From: Candidatus Krumholzibacteriota bacterium
Lineage (GTDB): Bacteria; Krumholzibacteriota; Krumholzibacteriia; Krumholzibacteriales; Krumholzibacteriaceae
Assembly: GCA_030613345.1 (NCBI GenBank)
Contig: JAUWMD010000155.1
Span: forward strand, 1-6,382
DNA length: 6,382 bases
Direction: 5' to 3'
Shown here one piece after another: positions 1 to 5,976 of the stretch. The notes beneath the pieces were generated by a model. That model saw only the letters and a list, made by a program, of their open reading frames with translations, was not told the DNA's origin and made no database searches. The translations under genes and the position numbers were made by a program. Numbering within the stretch: the first letter of the stretch is position 1; each line of letters begins with the position of its first letter.

Positions 1-840
1 GATGCAGTTCTGACCGGCGGCCCAGAAGGCGCCCGAAACGGAGTTCTCTACGGCCTGCTCGAGATCGCAGTCGTCGCAGACTATGACCGGCGTGTTGGAG
101 CCGAGCTCCATACCTATCTTCTTCAGGCCGGCCTTCTTCACAATCTCCTGCCCCGCCTCGACGCCGCCGGTGAAGCTTATCATCCTCACCCTGGGGTCTG
201 TCACCAGTCGATCGCCTATCTTCGCGCCGTAGCCGGTCACGACATTGAGGATATTGTCGGGCAGGCCTGCCTCCATCAGCGCCTCGCAGAGCTTGATCGC
301 TGAAAGCGGGGTGACCGTCGCTGGCTTGAGGACGACCGAGTTGCCGCCGGCTATCGCAGGGCCGAGCTTGTGGGCGACGAGGTTGAGCGGATCGTTGAAC
401 GGCGTGATCGCAGCGATTATACCGATCGGGAACCTGAAGTAGTACCCCAGCCTGTTCTCCGACCCGATGTTCGTATCGAACGGAATCGTCTCTCCGTTTA
501 TCCTCCTGGCCTCCTCGGCCGAGATCGTCATCGTCTGGGCGGCGCGGTAGACCTCCTTGCGGGCCTCACTGATCGTCTTGCTGCCCTCCTTCGCTATGAT
601 GACGGCGAACTCCTCGGCGTTGTCATCGATGATATCGGCGGCCTTTTTGAGGATCCTGACCCTCTCGTGGACGGGCAGGTCGCGGCTGATCCTGTACCCA
701 TCCTCTGCGGCCGTGATCGCCGCCTTGATATCGTCCGCCGTCCCGTTCGGTACTGTATCTATCACCGAATTGTCGAACGGGTCGCGGACCTCTATTTTGT
801 CCTTCCCCTCGACCCATTTCCCTGCAATTAGCATCTTCAT
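1..840 (-). CDS. Aldehyde dehydrogenase, N-terminal 280 residues (cut by window edge)
   Basis: NAD(P)-dependent aldehyde dehydrogenase, which oxidises an aldehyde to its acid in the cytoplasm. Translating the minus strand from the ATG at 840 gives 280 codons with no stop. Family signatures are in order: PFN with the oxyanion Asn at residue 149, the cofactor-site KPA at 172-174, FTGG at 223-226, ELGS with the general base Glu245, and GQNC with the nucleophile Cys279. The Glu-to-Cys spacing of 34 is that of the family. The N-terminus and the ELGSNTPVIV stretch resemble the lactaldehyde / non-phosphorylating glyceraldehyde-3-phosphate dehydrogenase branch, but the substrate cannot be read from this. 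The last ~180 residues lie off the window. A modest GGTGG sits 7 bases before the ATG; an in-frame ATG two codons on is an alternative start. The gene follows homoserine dehydrogenase by 56 bases and is probably the fourth gene of the operon. A substrate such as aspartate semialdehyde is possible from context only. Confidence 0.93.
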   Translation of the reverse strand, partial: MKMLIAGKWVEGKDKIEVRDPFDNSVIDTVPNGTADDIKAAITAAEDGYRISRDLPVHERVRILKKAADIIDDNAEEFAVIIAKEGSKTISEARKEVYRAAQTMTISAEEARRINGETIPFDTNIGSENRLGYYFRFPIGIIAAITPFNDPLNLVAHKLGPAIAGGNSVVLKPATVTPLSAIKLCEALMEAGLPDNILNVVTGYGAKIGDRLVTDPRVRMISFTGGVEAGQEIVKKAGLKKIGMELGSNTPVIVCDDCDLEQAVENSVSGAFWAAGQNCI

Positions 841-896
841 ACTGTTACCACCATTCTTTCCCGGGCACACAGGCGCCCTCTGCCGGCGCGTGCCGT

Positions 897-1919
897 CTAT
901 GCCATCCTGTCTATAGCCAGCATGTCTATCAGGAGTGAATATCCCGTCTCGATCTTTCCGGCTCCGGGGCCGACGATTGTCACCTCGCCGAGGAGATCTG
1001 TCACGAATGTCAGCGCGTTTGTCGCCCCGCCGACCGCCGCGAGCGGATCGGTCATTGCGATCTTCTCAGGCTTTACCGACGCCGCAACACCCGAACCGTC
1101 ACGGGTCACCTTGCCGATCAGCTTCCAGCGCATTCTGTCGGCCTTCGCCGCCTCGATGTCGTCGAGGGAGATCTGCGTGATCCCCGTCCTGTCGACATCT
1201 TCGGTGGATATGTCTGCGCCCATCACGCTCTTGGCGAGGATGACTACCTTGGCCAGCGCGTCAAAGCCTTCCACGTCGGCCGTCGGATCGGCCTCGGCGA
1301 ATCCAAGCTCCTGAGCCTCCTTGAGGACCTCATCGTATGCCCTGCCGGCCTCCATGTTGGTGAGGATGAAGTTCGTCGTGCCGTTGAGGATACCGCGGAT
1401 CTCTGTGATCTCGTTTCCGGCGAGGCAGAAATCACAGAGGTCGAGGACAGGCGTCCCGGCGACTACGGTTCCCTCGTACCGGAACTGTACGCCCTTGCTG
1501 TCGGCCAGCTCGGCGAGCTCCCTGAAAAAGAGCGCCGTCGGCCCCTTGTTCGTCGTGATCAGGTGCTTACCGCCCTCGAGGGCGGCCCTGAAGTGGCTGT
1601 TCGCCGGCTCGCCGGTCTTTATGTCTGTGTACGAGACCTCGATCACCGTGTCGGCGTCGCACTGCCCGATCGTCTCGAGCGCATCGAGCCCCGTCGTCGC
1701 GCCGGGGTATTCTGATATTTTCCCGCCGGCGGCGAGCTCGAGAAGCTTGCCCAGATCGAGCCCGTTGTTGTCGAGCACCGAGCCGAGCTTGAAATCGCTC
1801 ACCGCAACTACCGAGTACTCGAAGCCGTACTTGTCTTTAAGTTCATCTTTCTTCTTCAGAAGGATCTCCGCCAGGCCCTGCCCGACGACACCAAATCCTA
1901 TAAAAGCGAGTTTCTGCAT
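897..1919 (-). CDS. Homoserine dehydrogenase, short form without ACT domain
   Basis: Interconverts L-aspartate 4-semialdehyde and L-homoserine with NAD(P)H, the branch point to methionine and threonine. The 340-residue protein starts with a Rossmann fingerprint GFGVVG (residues 8-13). Family motifs follow: TTNKG with Lys125, YEGTV at 148-152, ILNGTTNFIL at 177-186, and the block around ADPTAD...FDALAK, where Asp220 and Lys224 match the yeast catalytic pair Asp219/Lys223. It ends with GPGAG near 318, shortly before the C-terminus, so the regulatory ACT domain and any fused aspartokinase are absent. That makes it resemble the compact archaeal-type enzymes. The ATG is preceded by GGGAGGA (1924-1930) at good spacing. 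It lies 47 bases after the PLP-enzyme gene and 56 before the aldehyde dehydrogenase, all on the same strand, so co-transcription is likely. Feedback control by threonine through an ACT domain is not expected; control may be transcriptional, by the Lrp-type gene at the head of the operon. The symbol hom would be usual, but the direction of use is uncertain. Confidence 0.94.
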   Translation of the reverse strand: MQKLAFIGFGVVGQGLAEILLKKKDELKDKYGFEYSVVAVSDFKLGSVLDNNGLDLGKLLELAAGGKISEYPGATTGLDALETIGQCDADTVIEVSYTDIKTGEPANSHFRAALEGGKHLITTNKGPTALFFRELAELADSKGVQFRYEGTVVAGTPVLDLCDFCLAGNEITEIRGILNGTTNFILTNMEAGRAYDEVLKEAQELGFAEADPTADVEGFDALAKVVILAKSVMGADISTEDVDRTGITQISLDDIEAAKADRMRWKLIGKVTRDGSGVAASVKPEKIAMTDPLAAVGGATNALTFVTDLLGEVTIVGPGAGKIETGYSLLIDMLAIDRMA

Positions 1920-1966
1920 CGTTTCCTCCCTCGGGTCTGTTCTGTCGTTCCGCCTGTCGACCGGCC

Positions 1967-3157
1967 CTATGCGTTGAGCGCCTCGTCGAGGTCTTCCATC
2001 AGGTCGTTCTCGTCCTCGATCCCCGCCGAATACCTGATCAGGTTGTCGGGTACACCCGCCTTCTTGCGCTCCTCGGGTCCGAGCTGAAAGTGGGTCGTCG
2101 CTGCCGGCTGGATCGCAACGGTCTGCGACGAGCCGAGGTGCGTCGTGTGAACGGCGATCTGCAGGTTGTCGATAACCTTTCTGGTCGCCTCGAGGCCGCC
2201 CTTGACGTTGAAGCTCATCAACGACGAGAAGGCGCTCATTGTCTTCTTCGCCGTCTCGTGCTGGGGATGGCTCGGCAGGCCGGGGTAGCTCACAGACTCG
2301 ATCTTCGGGTGCTTCTCGAGGTACTTCGCTATCGCCATCGCGTTGTCAGAATGCTTCTTCATCCGCAGCGACAGGCTGTCGAGGCCGAGCAGGCAGAGCC
2401 ACGCATTGAACGGGGCGATCGACGGGCCTATGTTCCTGTAGCCGATGTGCCTGATGTGGTCCATGAATTCCTTCTTGCCGCAGATCACTCCGGAGAGGCT
2501 CGTCCCGTTGCCGCTGATATACTTGGTCGCCGAGTGGATCACTATGTCGGCGCCCATCTCTATCGGCCGCATCAGAGCGGGCGAGCAGATCGTGTTGTCG
2601 ACCATCAGTGGTATCCCCTTCGATTTTGCCAGCTCGGCGAGCGCCGGGATGTCGGCAACGAAGAGGTTCGGGTTGCTCGGTGATTCGACATGCATCAGCT
2701 TCGTCTTCGGGGTGATCGCTTTCTCCCACTCCTCGATCTTGTCCGGCTCGATGACCCAGTTCGTCTTGACGCCCATCCTCGGGAACGACTCGGCAAAGAG
2801 CTGCTGCGTCCCGCCGTATACCCGTTGCGACGAGGCGATCTCCTCGCCCGATACGACGAGGTGGTGGGCAACCATGAAGACGGCGGCCATGCCCGAAGCG
2901 GTTCCGAGCGCAGCCTCGGAGCCCTCGAGAAGAGCCATCCTCTTCTCGAAAATGTCGCATGTCGGGTTGTTGATGCGCCCGTATGCAAACCCTTCTCTCT
3001 TGTAGCTGTAGAGCTCAGCGGCCCATTCGGCCGACTCGTAGGGGAATACCGAGCTCTGGATCAGCGGCGGCGGCATCGTGTTGTACCGAAGTTGCTCTTC
3101 CCAGGGGTACCCTCCCTTTACGGCGATAGTATCGAACCTCATCTTCTTCTCATCCAT
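1967..3157 (-). CDS. PLP-dependent Cys/Met metabolism enzyme (cystathionine gamma-synthase / methionine gamma-lyase / O-acylhomoserine sulfhydrylase family)
   Basis: A 396-residue fold-type I PLP enzyme that acts on gamma-substituted amino acids such as methionine, cystathionine or O-acylhomoserine. Visible residues are Tyr59 and Arg61 in YGRINNPT (phosphate contacts from the neighbouring subunit), SGMAA at 88-92 (phosphate cradle), Tyr114 (stacks on PLP), Asp187 in VDNT (pyridine nitrogen), Lys212 in SATK (Schiff base) and Arg375 in IRYSAGIE (substrate carboxylate). The numbering runs almost exactly with Pseudomonas putida methionine gamma-lyase. However, the methionine-lyase hallmark Cys116 is Gly here (YGGT), as in cystathionine gamma-synthases and O-acetylhomoserine sulfhydrylases, so the reaction should stay at family level. 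The frame is open for another 104 codons upstream, but the true start is the ATG at 3157, which has AAGGAGG 5 bases before it and begins the conserved protein. It overlaps the regulator's 3' end by 8 bases, which suggests translational coupling. Confidence 0.93.
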   Translation of the reverse strand: MDEKKMRFDTIAVKGGYPWEEQLRYNTMPPPLIQSSVFPYESAEWAAELYSYKREGFAYGRINNPTCDIFEKRMALLEGSEAALGTASGMAAVFMVAHHLVVSGEEIASSQRVYGGTQQLFAESFPRMGVKTNWVIEPDKIEEWEKAITPKTKLMHVESPSNPNLFVADIPALAELAKSKGIPLMVDNTICSPALMRPIEMGADIVIHSATKYISGNGTSLSGVICGKKEFMDHIRHIGYRNIGPSIAPFNAWLCLLGLDSLSLRMKKHSDNAMAIAKYLEKHPKIESVSYPGLPSHPQHETAKKTMSAFSSLMSFNVKGGLEATRKVIDNLQIAVHTTHLGSSQTVAIQPAATTHFQLGPEERKKAGVPDNLIRYSAGIEDENDLMEDLDEALNA

Positions 3158-3737
3158 TTCCGCCTCCTTTTGGCTGTGACTTTCCGTTCTTTCTGTTTCC
3201 TTTTCTGCCGTTATCCTGTTTCCCGCCGTTGGCTTCCCCCGAATCGCCCGGGCATCCCGTTTGCTCGATCGGCACTCCAGTCTCTCTCTTGAGAGTCGAG
3301 AGAACGAACATCGTCTTGACGCGATCGATTCCCTTGATCCTCGTGAGCGAGTGCAGCAGGAAATTCTCGTAATCATCGATATCTCTCGTGTAGACCTTGA
3401 GGAGATAATCGTCGGTGCCTGCGATGTGGTAGCACTCGCGGACGCTCGAGCATTCCCCGACGAAGGCATGGAAGTTCTCCATCGAGTCCTTCTGATGGAG
3501 GTTCAGCGACACGGCTACAAACGACACGGCGCTCATGCCGACCCTCCTGTGGTCGACCTGGGCCGTGTATCCCGTAATAACGCCCTTCTCTTCGAGCTTC
3601 CTGACACGTTCGAGGACGGCGGGAGGGCTGAGGCCGACACGATCGGCGAGCTGCACGTTGGGTATGCGGCCCTGCTCCTGAAGGATCTCGACTATCTGCC
3701 TGTCAACCGGATGCATTTCCACAACTTCTGCAACCAA
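3150..3737 (-). CDS. Lrp/AsnC-family transcriptional regulator with a low-complexity C-terminal tail
   Basis: A DNA-binding, amino-acid-responsive regulator of 195 residues. Residues 9-55 form the AsnC-type winged helix-turn-helix (VDRQIVEILQEQGR..., LADRVGLSPPAVLERVRKLEEKGVI). Residues 68-150 form the RAM/AsnC ligand-binding domain, with GTDDYLLKV at 107-115 as the usual effector-loop region. A typical family member would end near residue 155-160. This one goes on with about 35 residues rich in Gly, Asn, Lys and Gln, probably disordered and basic. The start is a TTG: two in-frame stops lie just upstream, and AAGGAG is spaced 6 bases before it. An internal ATG at codon 8 lacks a ribosome site. 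It heads the operon, and its stop codon falls inside the start region of the next gene. Palindromes over its own promoter suggest autoregulation and control of the methionine/homoserine genes. The ligand is not known; methionine or another amino acid of this pathway is an inference. Confidence 0.93.
   Translation of the reverse strand: MVAEVVEMHPVDRQIVEILQEQGRIPNVQLADRVGLSPPAVLERVRKLEEKGVITGYTAQVDHRRVGMSAVSFVAVSLNLHQKDSMENFHAFVGECSSVRECYHIAGTDDYLLKVYTRDIDDYENFLLHSLTRIKGIDRVKTMFVLSTLKRETGVPIEQTGCPGDSGEANGGKQDNGRKGNRKNGKSQPKGGGNG
3163..3169 (-). promoter_or_regulatory. Ribosome binding site of the PLP-enzyme gene, inside the regulator gene
   Basis: AAGGAGG on the minus strand, 5 bases before the ATG at 3157. 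It fixes that start over the longer open frame reaching 3469. It lies within the last codons of the Lrp-family gene and encodes part of its Lys/Gly-rich tail. Confidence 0.85.
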
Positions 3738-3743
3738 CGCGCT

Positions 3744-3749
3744 CTCCTT
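3744..3749 (-). promoter_or_regulatory. Ribosome binding site that supports the TTG start of the regulator
   Basis: AAGGAG on the minus strand, 6 bases before the TTG at 3737-3735. Two adjacent in-frame TAA codons lie just upstream (reading minus strand), so no earlier start is possible. The next in-frame ATG (3716-3714) has no comparable site. Confidence 0.8.
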
Positions 3750-3761
3750 GGATTATTAGGC

Positions 3762-3786
3762 ATATCTTCGTTTAGGCTGAAGATAT
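3762..3786. promoter_or_regulatory. Perfect palindrome over the -10 and start region of the operon promoter: likely operator
   Basis: ATATCTTC (3762-3769) and GAAGATAT (3779-3786) are an exact 8-base inverted repeat separated by 9 bases. The right arm overlaps the TAATAT -10 box (3783-3788), and the predicted transcription start falls in the spacer. The RNA would therefore contain only one arm and could not form this hairpin, which argues for a DNA-level protein site. The obvious candidate binder is the Lrp/AsnC-family protein encoded just downstream, which would repress its own operon. Binding is inferred, not shown. Confidence 0.6.
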
Positions 3787-3811
3787 TAAAGTATTTGTCT
3801 AATCTCGTCAA
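3783..3811 (-). promoter_or_regulatory. Sigma70-type promoter of the Lrp-methionine/homoserine operon
   Basis: On the minus strand the -35 is TTGACG (3811-3806), followed by an exact 17-base spacer and the -10 TAATAT (3788-3783). The region is AT-rich against a GC-rich neighbourhood. The start point would be near 3776, giving a leader of about 39 bases before the TTG codon. No other strong promoter is seen within the four-gene operon. Confidence 0.75.
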
Positions 3812-3816
3812 CTATT

Positions 3817-3845
3817 ATTAATGGATATTTTATTGATTCCGTCAA
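3817..3845 (-). promoter_or_regulatory. Possible second upstream promoter of the same operon
   Basis: A second TTGACG (3845-3840, minus strand) stands 17 bases from ATTAAT (3822-3817), a poorer -10. It lies 34 bases upstream of the main promoter. Because the area is AT-rich, the match may be chance. The repeated TTGACG may instead belong to the palindrome that covers it. Confidence 0.3.
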
Positions 3846-3848
3846 TAA
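3830..3848. promoter_or_regulatory. Second perfect palindrome upstream of the operon promoter: possible operator
   Basis: TTATTGA (3830-3836) and TCAATAA (3842-3848) are an exact 7-base inverted repeat around a 5-base centre. It is AT-rich with a short centre, which is the general style of Lrp/AsnC sites. Its centre lies about 65 bases upstream of the first palindrome's centre (3774 to 3839), roughly six helical turns, which would suit cooperative binding of an octameric Lrp-type protein. The two palindromes do not share the same sequence. Confidence 0.45.
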
Positions 3849-4134
3849 TTCATATTTGAGCCCAAAGCGGATAGCAGTACGATGGACAACAAGCTGAAAA
3901 ACCCGGCTAGAGGCTCCCCGGCGCTCGATCGGCTCACCACGCGTCGCTCAGGGATGCGCCGGATTACGCATTTATGGACTAAGTGGAGCGTCAGGTTCTG
4001 TTTTGTTCGAATTGATCGAAGGCATAGCTGTTGCCATACTCAATTCGTCCATCGGAAGCATGATATTCGGGTCGGATGACATTAATGGAAGGCGCAGGAC
4101 TTATAGCACCGTTACTGACAGCCCCCGTTATTTC
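3849..4134. other. Intergenic stretch with no supported gene
   Basis: About 290 bases between the divergent transcription units. Short open frames occur (for example a 65-codon plus-strand frame from 3882), but none has a convincing ribosome site or recognisable protein. One inverted repeat is present: CGAATTGA (4008-4015) with TCAATTCG (4040-4047), with a small GGCA/TGCC stem inside (4021-4024, 4032-4035). I recognise no known RNA family here. Confidence 0.5.
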
Positions 4135-4164
4135 TTGTGAATTTCCTCCAGAATATCCTATGAT
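4135..4164 (+). promoter_or_regulatory. Possible promoter of the lipoprotein gene
   Basis: TTGTGA (4135-4140), an 18-base spacer and TATGAT (4159-4164) fit a sigma70-type promoter. Transcription would start near 4171, leaving a leader of about 75 bases. That leader contains a 6-bp hairpin CGCAGG/CCTGCG (4199-4204, 4211-4216). This is the best candidate in the region but is only a moderate match. Confidence 0.35.
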
Positions 4165-4245
4165 GATCGACGGTAGCGAGACGTTTGACCCGGCGTTGCG
4201 CAGGGCAATGCCTGCGAAACCAACAGAAACTGAGGGGGTAAGGTT

Positions 4246-5583
4246 GTGAAGAGGATATTCGGTTATTTGATGGTATTGGCGATCATGACGACGATGATCA
4301 ATTATGTGGCGGGTTGCGGCGGCGATGACGACCCGGCTGCGCCCTCTCCTCCCCCTGATCCGGGGGTCCTGAAAGTCGTCGTCAGAAGCAGCGCCGACAG
4401 TTCACCGGTCCCCAATTCGAATGTTGTTCTCTACCAGGCCGAAAATAGCGAGGCTTTGCTTAGAGATCTGACAGATCCGGATGGGACCGTGTATTTTAAT
4501 CTCGAAGAGGGAAACTATTACCTCAACATCTCAGCCCAGGGATTTAATTCCGATCCCGTGGAGGGGATGACTTCCATACCGTTCTTCGTGGCGTGGGAAG
4601 ATACCCTGGCAAAGGAAATATTGCTGAACGTTTTAGAGAACACAGGAAGCGCCGGTTATGTTCTGGGATTTGTCGATCCGGCCATCAATAATTTTCTCAT
4701 TCTGGCCGAATCGCAGTCCACCCAGGAAAATTACTCCACGGTTTCTGGACCTGACGGATTTTTTGTCCTTTTCAACCTGCCTTACGGCACCTATGACCTG
4801 GATGCCCTGAAGGCGGGCTACATGATAGATGGTCCTGTCAGCGCCTCCATCTCGTCGGAGGCCGAGGTTGATACCGTCAGTATCCCCGTTTCGGAATATC
4901 AGGGCTCTGTACTCATGGGTTCCGTCACGTTCCTGGCTTCCGAAAATTCTACGGTCGACATTACCCTGATAGATCCGGAGACCCGCGCGGTCATTCCAGG
5001 TCTGTCCGTAATGAGCGATGTGGTGGGACTGGATTACAGGATAGAAAGCATTCCGGACGGTTCCTACCTCGCCTGGGCTTCGCTGCAGAATGACGGATAC
5101 GTTATCGACCCCGACTGGTTATTCAAGAATCCCGGTGGTCTGGATCTTTCGTTTACGACTTCGGGTACCCAGGAGCTGGCTTTCAGCGTTACCGGTTCTA
5201 TCACCCTCGTTTCGCCGACGAATCCTGCGGACGTAACCACCCCTTTCATGGCGGAGTCGCAGGTGCCTGTCTTCAGGTGGCTTCACTATCCTTCGACGAA
5301 GGAATATTTCATCGAGGTGAAGGACTTTAGCGGCAATGTTCTCTGGGGCGGCCTGAATGGCGACGGAACAGTCAATCATGGTTTCATCGGGGCTGATGTA
5401 GACAGCGTAATCTACAATTTCGACGGCCAACCAGGCATTCCCGCTTTGCAGCCGGGAAAGATCTACCAGTGGCGGCTGTGGGCAGACAAGGGGACACAGA
5501 CGGACAGTTTTGTCGAACAGCTGATATCCTCTAGCGAGGATCTGCGGGGGATTTTCCAGGTTCCGGAAAATCCGCCTGAATAG
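4246..5583 (+). CDS. Secreted lipoprotein with carboxypeptidase-regulatory-like repeats and a fibronectin-III-like C-terminus
   Basis: A 445-residue putative lipoprotein of unknown function. Residues 1-24 are a type II signal peptide: a basic start (MKR), a hydrophobic core, and the lipobox VAGC with Cys24 as the lipidation site. A flexible Asp/Pro-rich linker follows (GGDDDPAAPSPPPD). At least two, perhaps three, beta-sandwich modules come next. Around 41-105 and 135-200 they show the pattern of a DPDG or GPDG turn, then an LPxGxY-type end (EEGNYYL, LPYGTYDL), typical of CarboxypepD_reg / PEGA-like folds. A third lies near 217-300 (IPDGSYLAW). The end (about 318-440) has FRWLHYP at 343 and PGKIYQWRLWA near 403, typical of fibronectin-III-like modules. 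The start is GTG with GAGGGGG 7 bases before it; no ATG fits the signal peptide better. The gene is transcribed away from the operon and stands alone. Its role is probably surface binding or structure; no catalytic motif was seen. GC content looks lower than in the left operon. Confidence 0.9.
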   Translation: MKRIFGYLMVLAIMTTMINYVAGCGGDDDPAAPSPPPDPGVLKVVVRSSADSSPVPNSNVVLYQAENSEALLRDLTDPDGTVYFNLEEGNYYLNISAQGFNSDPVEGMTSIPFFVAWEDTLAKEILLNVLENTGSAGYVLGFVDPAINNFLILAESQSTQENYSTVSGPDGFFVLFNLPYGTYDLDALKAGYMIDGPVSASISSEAEVDTVSIPVSEYQGSVLMGSVTFLASENSTVDITLIDPETRAVIPGLSVMSDVVGLDYRIESIPDGSYLAWASLQNDGYVIDPDWLFKNPGGLDLSFTTSGTQELAFSVTGSITLVSPTNPADVTTPFMAESQVPVFRWLHYPSTKEYFIEVKDFSGNVLWGGLNGDGTVNHGFIGADVDSVIYNFDGQPGIPALQPGKIYQWRLWADKGTQTDSFVEQLISSSEDLRGIFQVPENPPE

Positions 5584-5765
5584 TTGTTGGGCTGACACCA
5601 GGTAGTGGCGATTTCAGGCCTCTTGGCGGGTTGAGTCACCTTGCTTACCCGTTGTGTCCCACGACTGCATGGAACTCACCCTTTACGGAAATCCGCCTCC
5701 TGCGCCATATGCCTCAGGAGGCGGCACGCTCTCAGATCCGCATACTGGTTCCCTCCCGATGCCTG
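5584..5765. other. Spacer between the lipoprotein gene and the intron, no gene recognised
   Basis: No supported coding frame and no U-rich intrinsic terminator after the lipoprotein stop. The only strong structure is the palindrome at 5693-5724. On the minus strand this stretch would be the 3' exon of the group II intron. I do not recognise an interrupted gene in it. Confidence 0.5.
5693..5724. repeat. Perfect 10-base inverted repeat
   Basis: CCGCCTCCTG (5693-5702) and CAGGAGGCGG (5715-5724) pair exactly around a 12-base loop. It is GC-rich like a terminator stem, but no T-run follows on either strand. It lies about 40 bases beyond the proposed intron 3' end. Group IIC introns usually insert just after a terminator-like hairpin, which would place one on the opposite (5' exon) side, so this one is not the expected target. 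Confidence 0.6.
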
Positions 5766-5773
5766 GTAGGGTC

Positions 5774-5873
5774 GAGGACTGGCGCGGTGCTCCGCAGGAC
5801 TGGCCTATCTGTTTCTCCCCGTTTCCTCTGGGAGTGCCTCACTAGCCATCCCGTAAGCTCGTTTCCAGCCCCC
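5774..5873 (-). ncRNA. Putative group II intron domain VI region (long form)
   Basis: GGGGGCTGG (5873-5865, minus strand) can pair over nine positions, two of them G-U, with CCAGTCCTC (5782-5774). This closes a region of about 100 bases immediately after domain V and just before the proposed intron end. A normal domain VI is about 30-45 bases, so this is enlarged or carries an extra stem. The branch-point adenosine was not assigned. Confidence 0.45.
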
Positions 5874-5881
5874 GCCACCTC

Positions 5882-5914
5882 GCACGCAACATGCGGATTT
5901 CCCGCACTACGCGC
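5882..5914 (-). ncRNA. Group II intron domain V (catalytic hairpin)
   Basis: A 33-base hairpin on the minus strand. Its lower stem GCGCGTAG (5914-5907) pairs at all eight positions with TTGCGTGC (5889-5882), G-U pairs included. A two-base TG bulge follows on the 3' side, then an upper stem TGCGG/CCGCA closed by a GAAAT loop. The layout (8-bp stem, 2-base bulge, 5-bp stem, GAAA-type loop) is the standard one. The catalytic triad at stem positions 2-4 reads CGC, with the middle G facing U. CGC rather than AGC is known from group IIC introns. Its good condition suggests that the RNA core may still be active. Confidence 0.85.
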
Positions 5915-5976
5915 TCCTGCACACTTCTCGTCAAGGGTTATGAGACCTATCGTTCCGGAGCTCCTTTCAGCTGTGG

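Noticed and set aside
3158..3469. The N-terminal extension of the PLP-enzyme frame
   Set aside because: It is Ser/Arg-rich translation of the regulator gene in another frame. The ATG at 3157 has a strong ribosome site and begins the conserved protein.
3882..4079. A 65-codon plus-strand frame in the intergenic region
   Set aside because: No ribosome site, basic composition typical of chance translation, and no recognisable family.
4199..4240. The lipoprotein leader, with GCGCAGGGCAA, considered as a cyclic-di-GMP (GEMM) riboswitch
   Set aside because: Only a short stretch resembles the GEMM core. The second conserved helix and its receptor are absent.
5563..5698. Near-direct repeat CGGAAAATCCGCCT (5564-5577) and CGGAAATCCGCCT (5686-5698), considered as a target-site duplication
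   Set aside because: The copies differ in length, and one lies inside the lipoprotein gene. Group II introns do not create target-site duplications, so chance is the simpler view.
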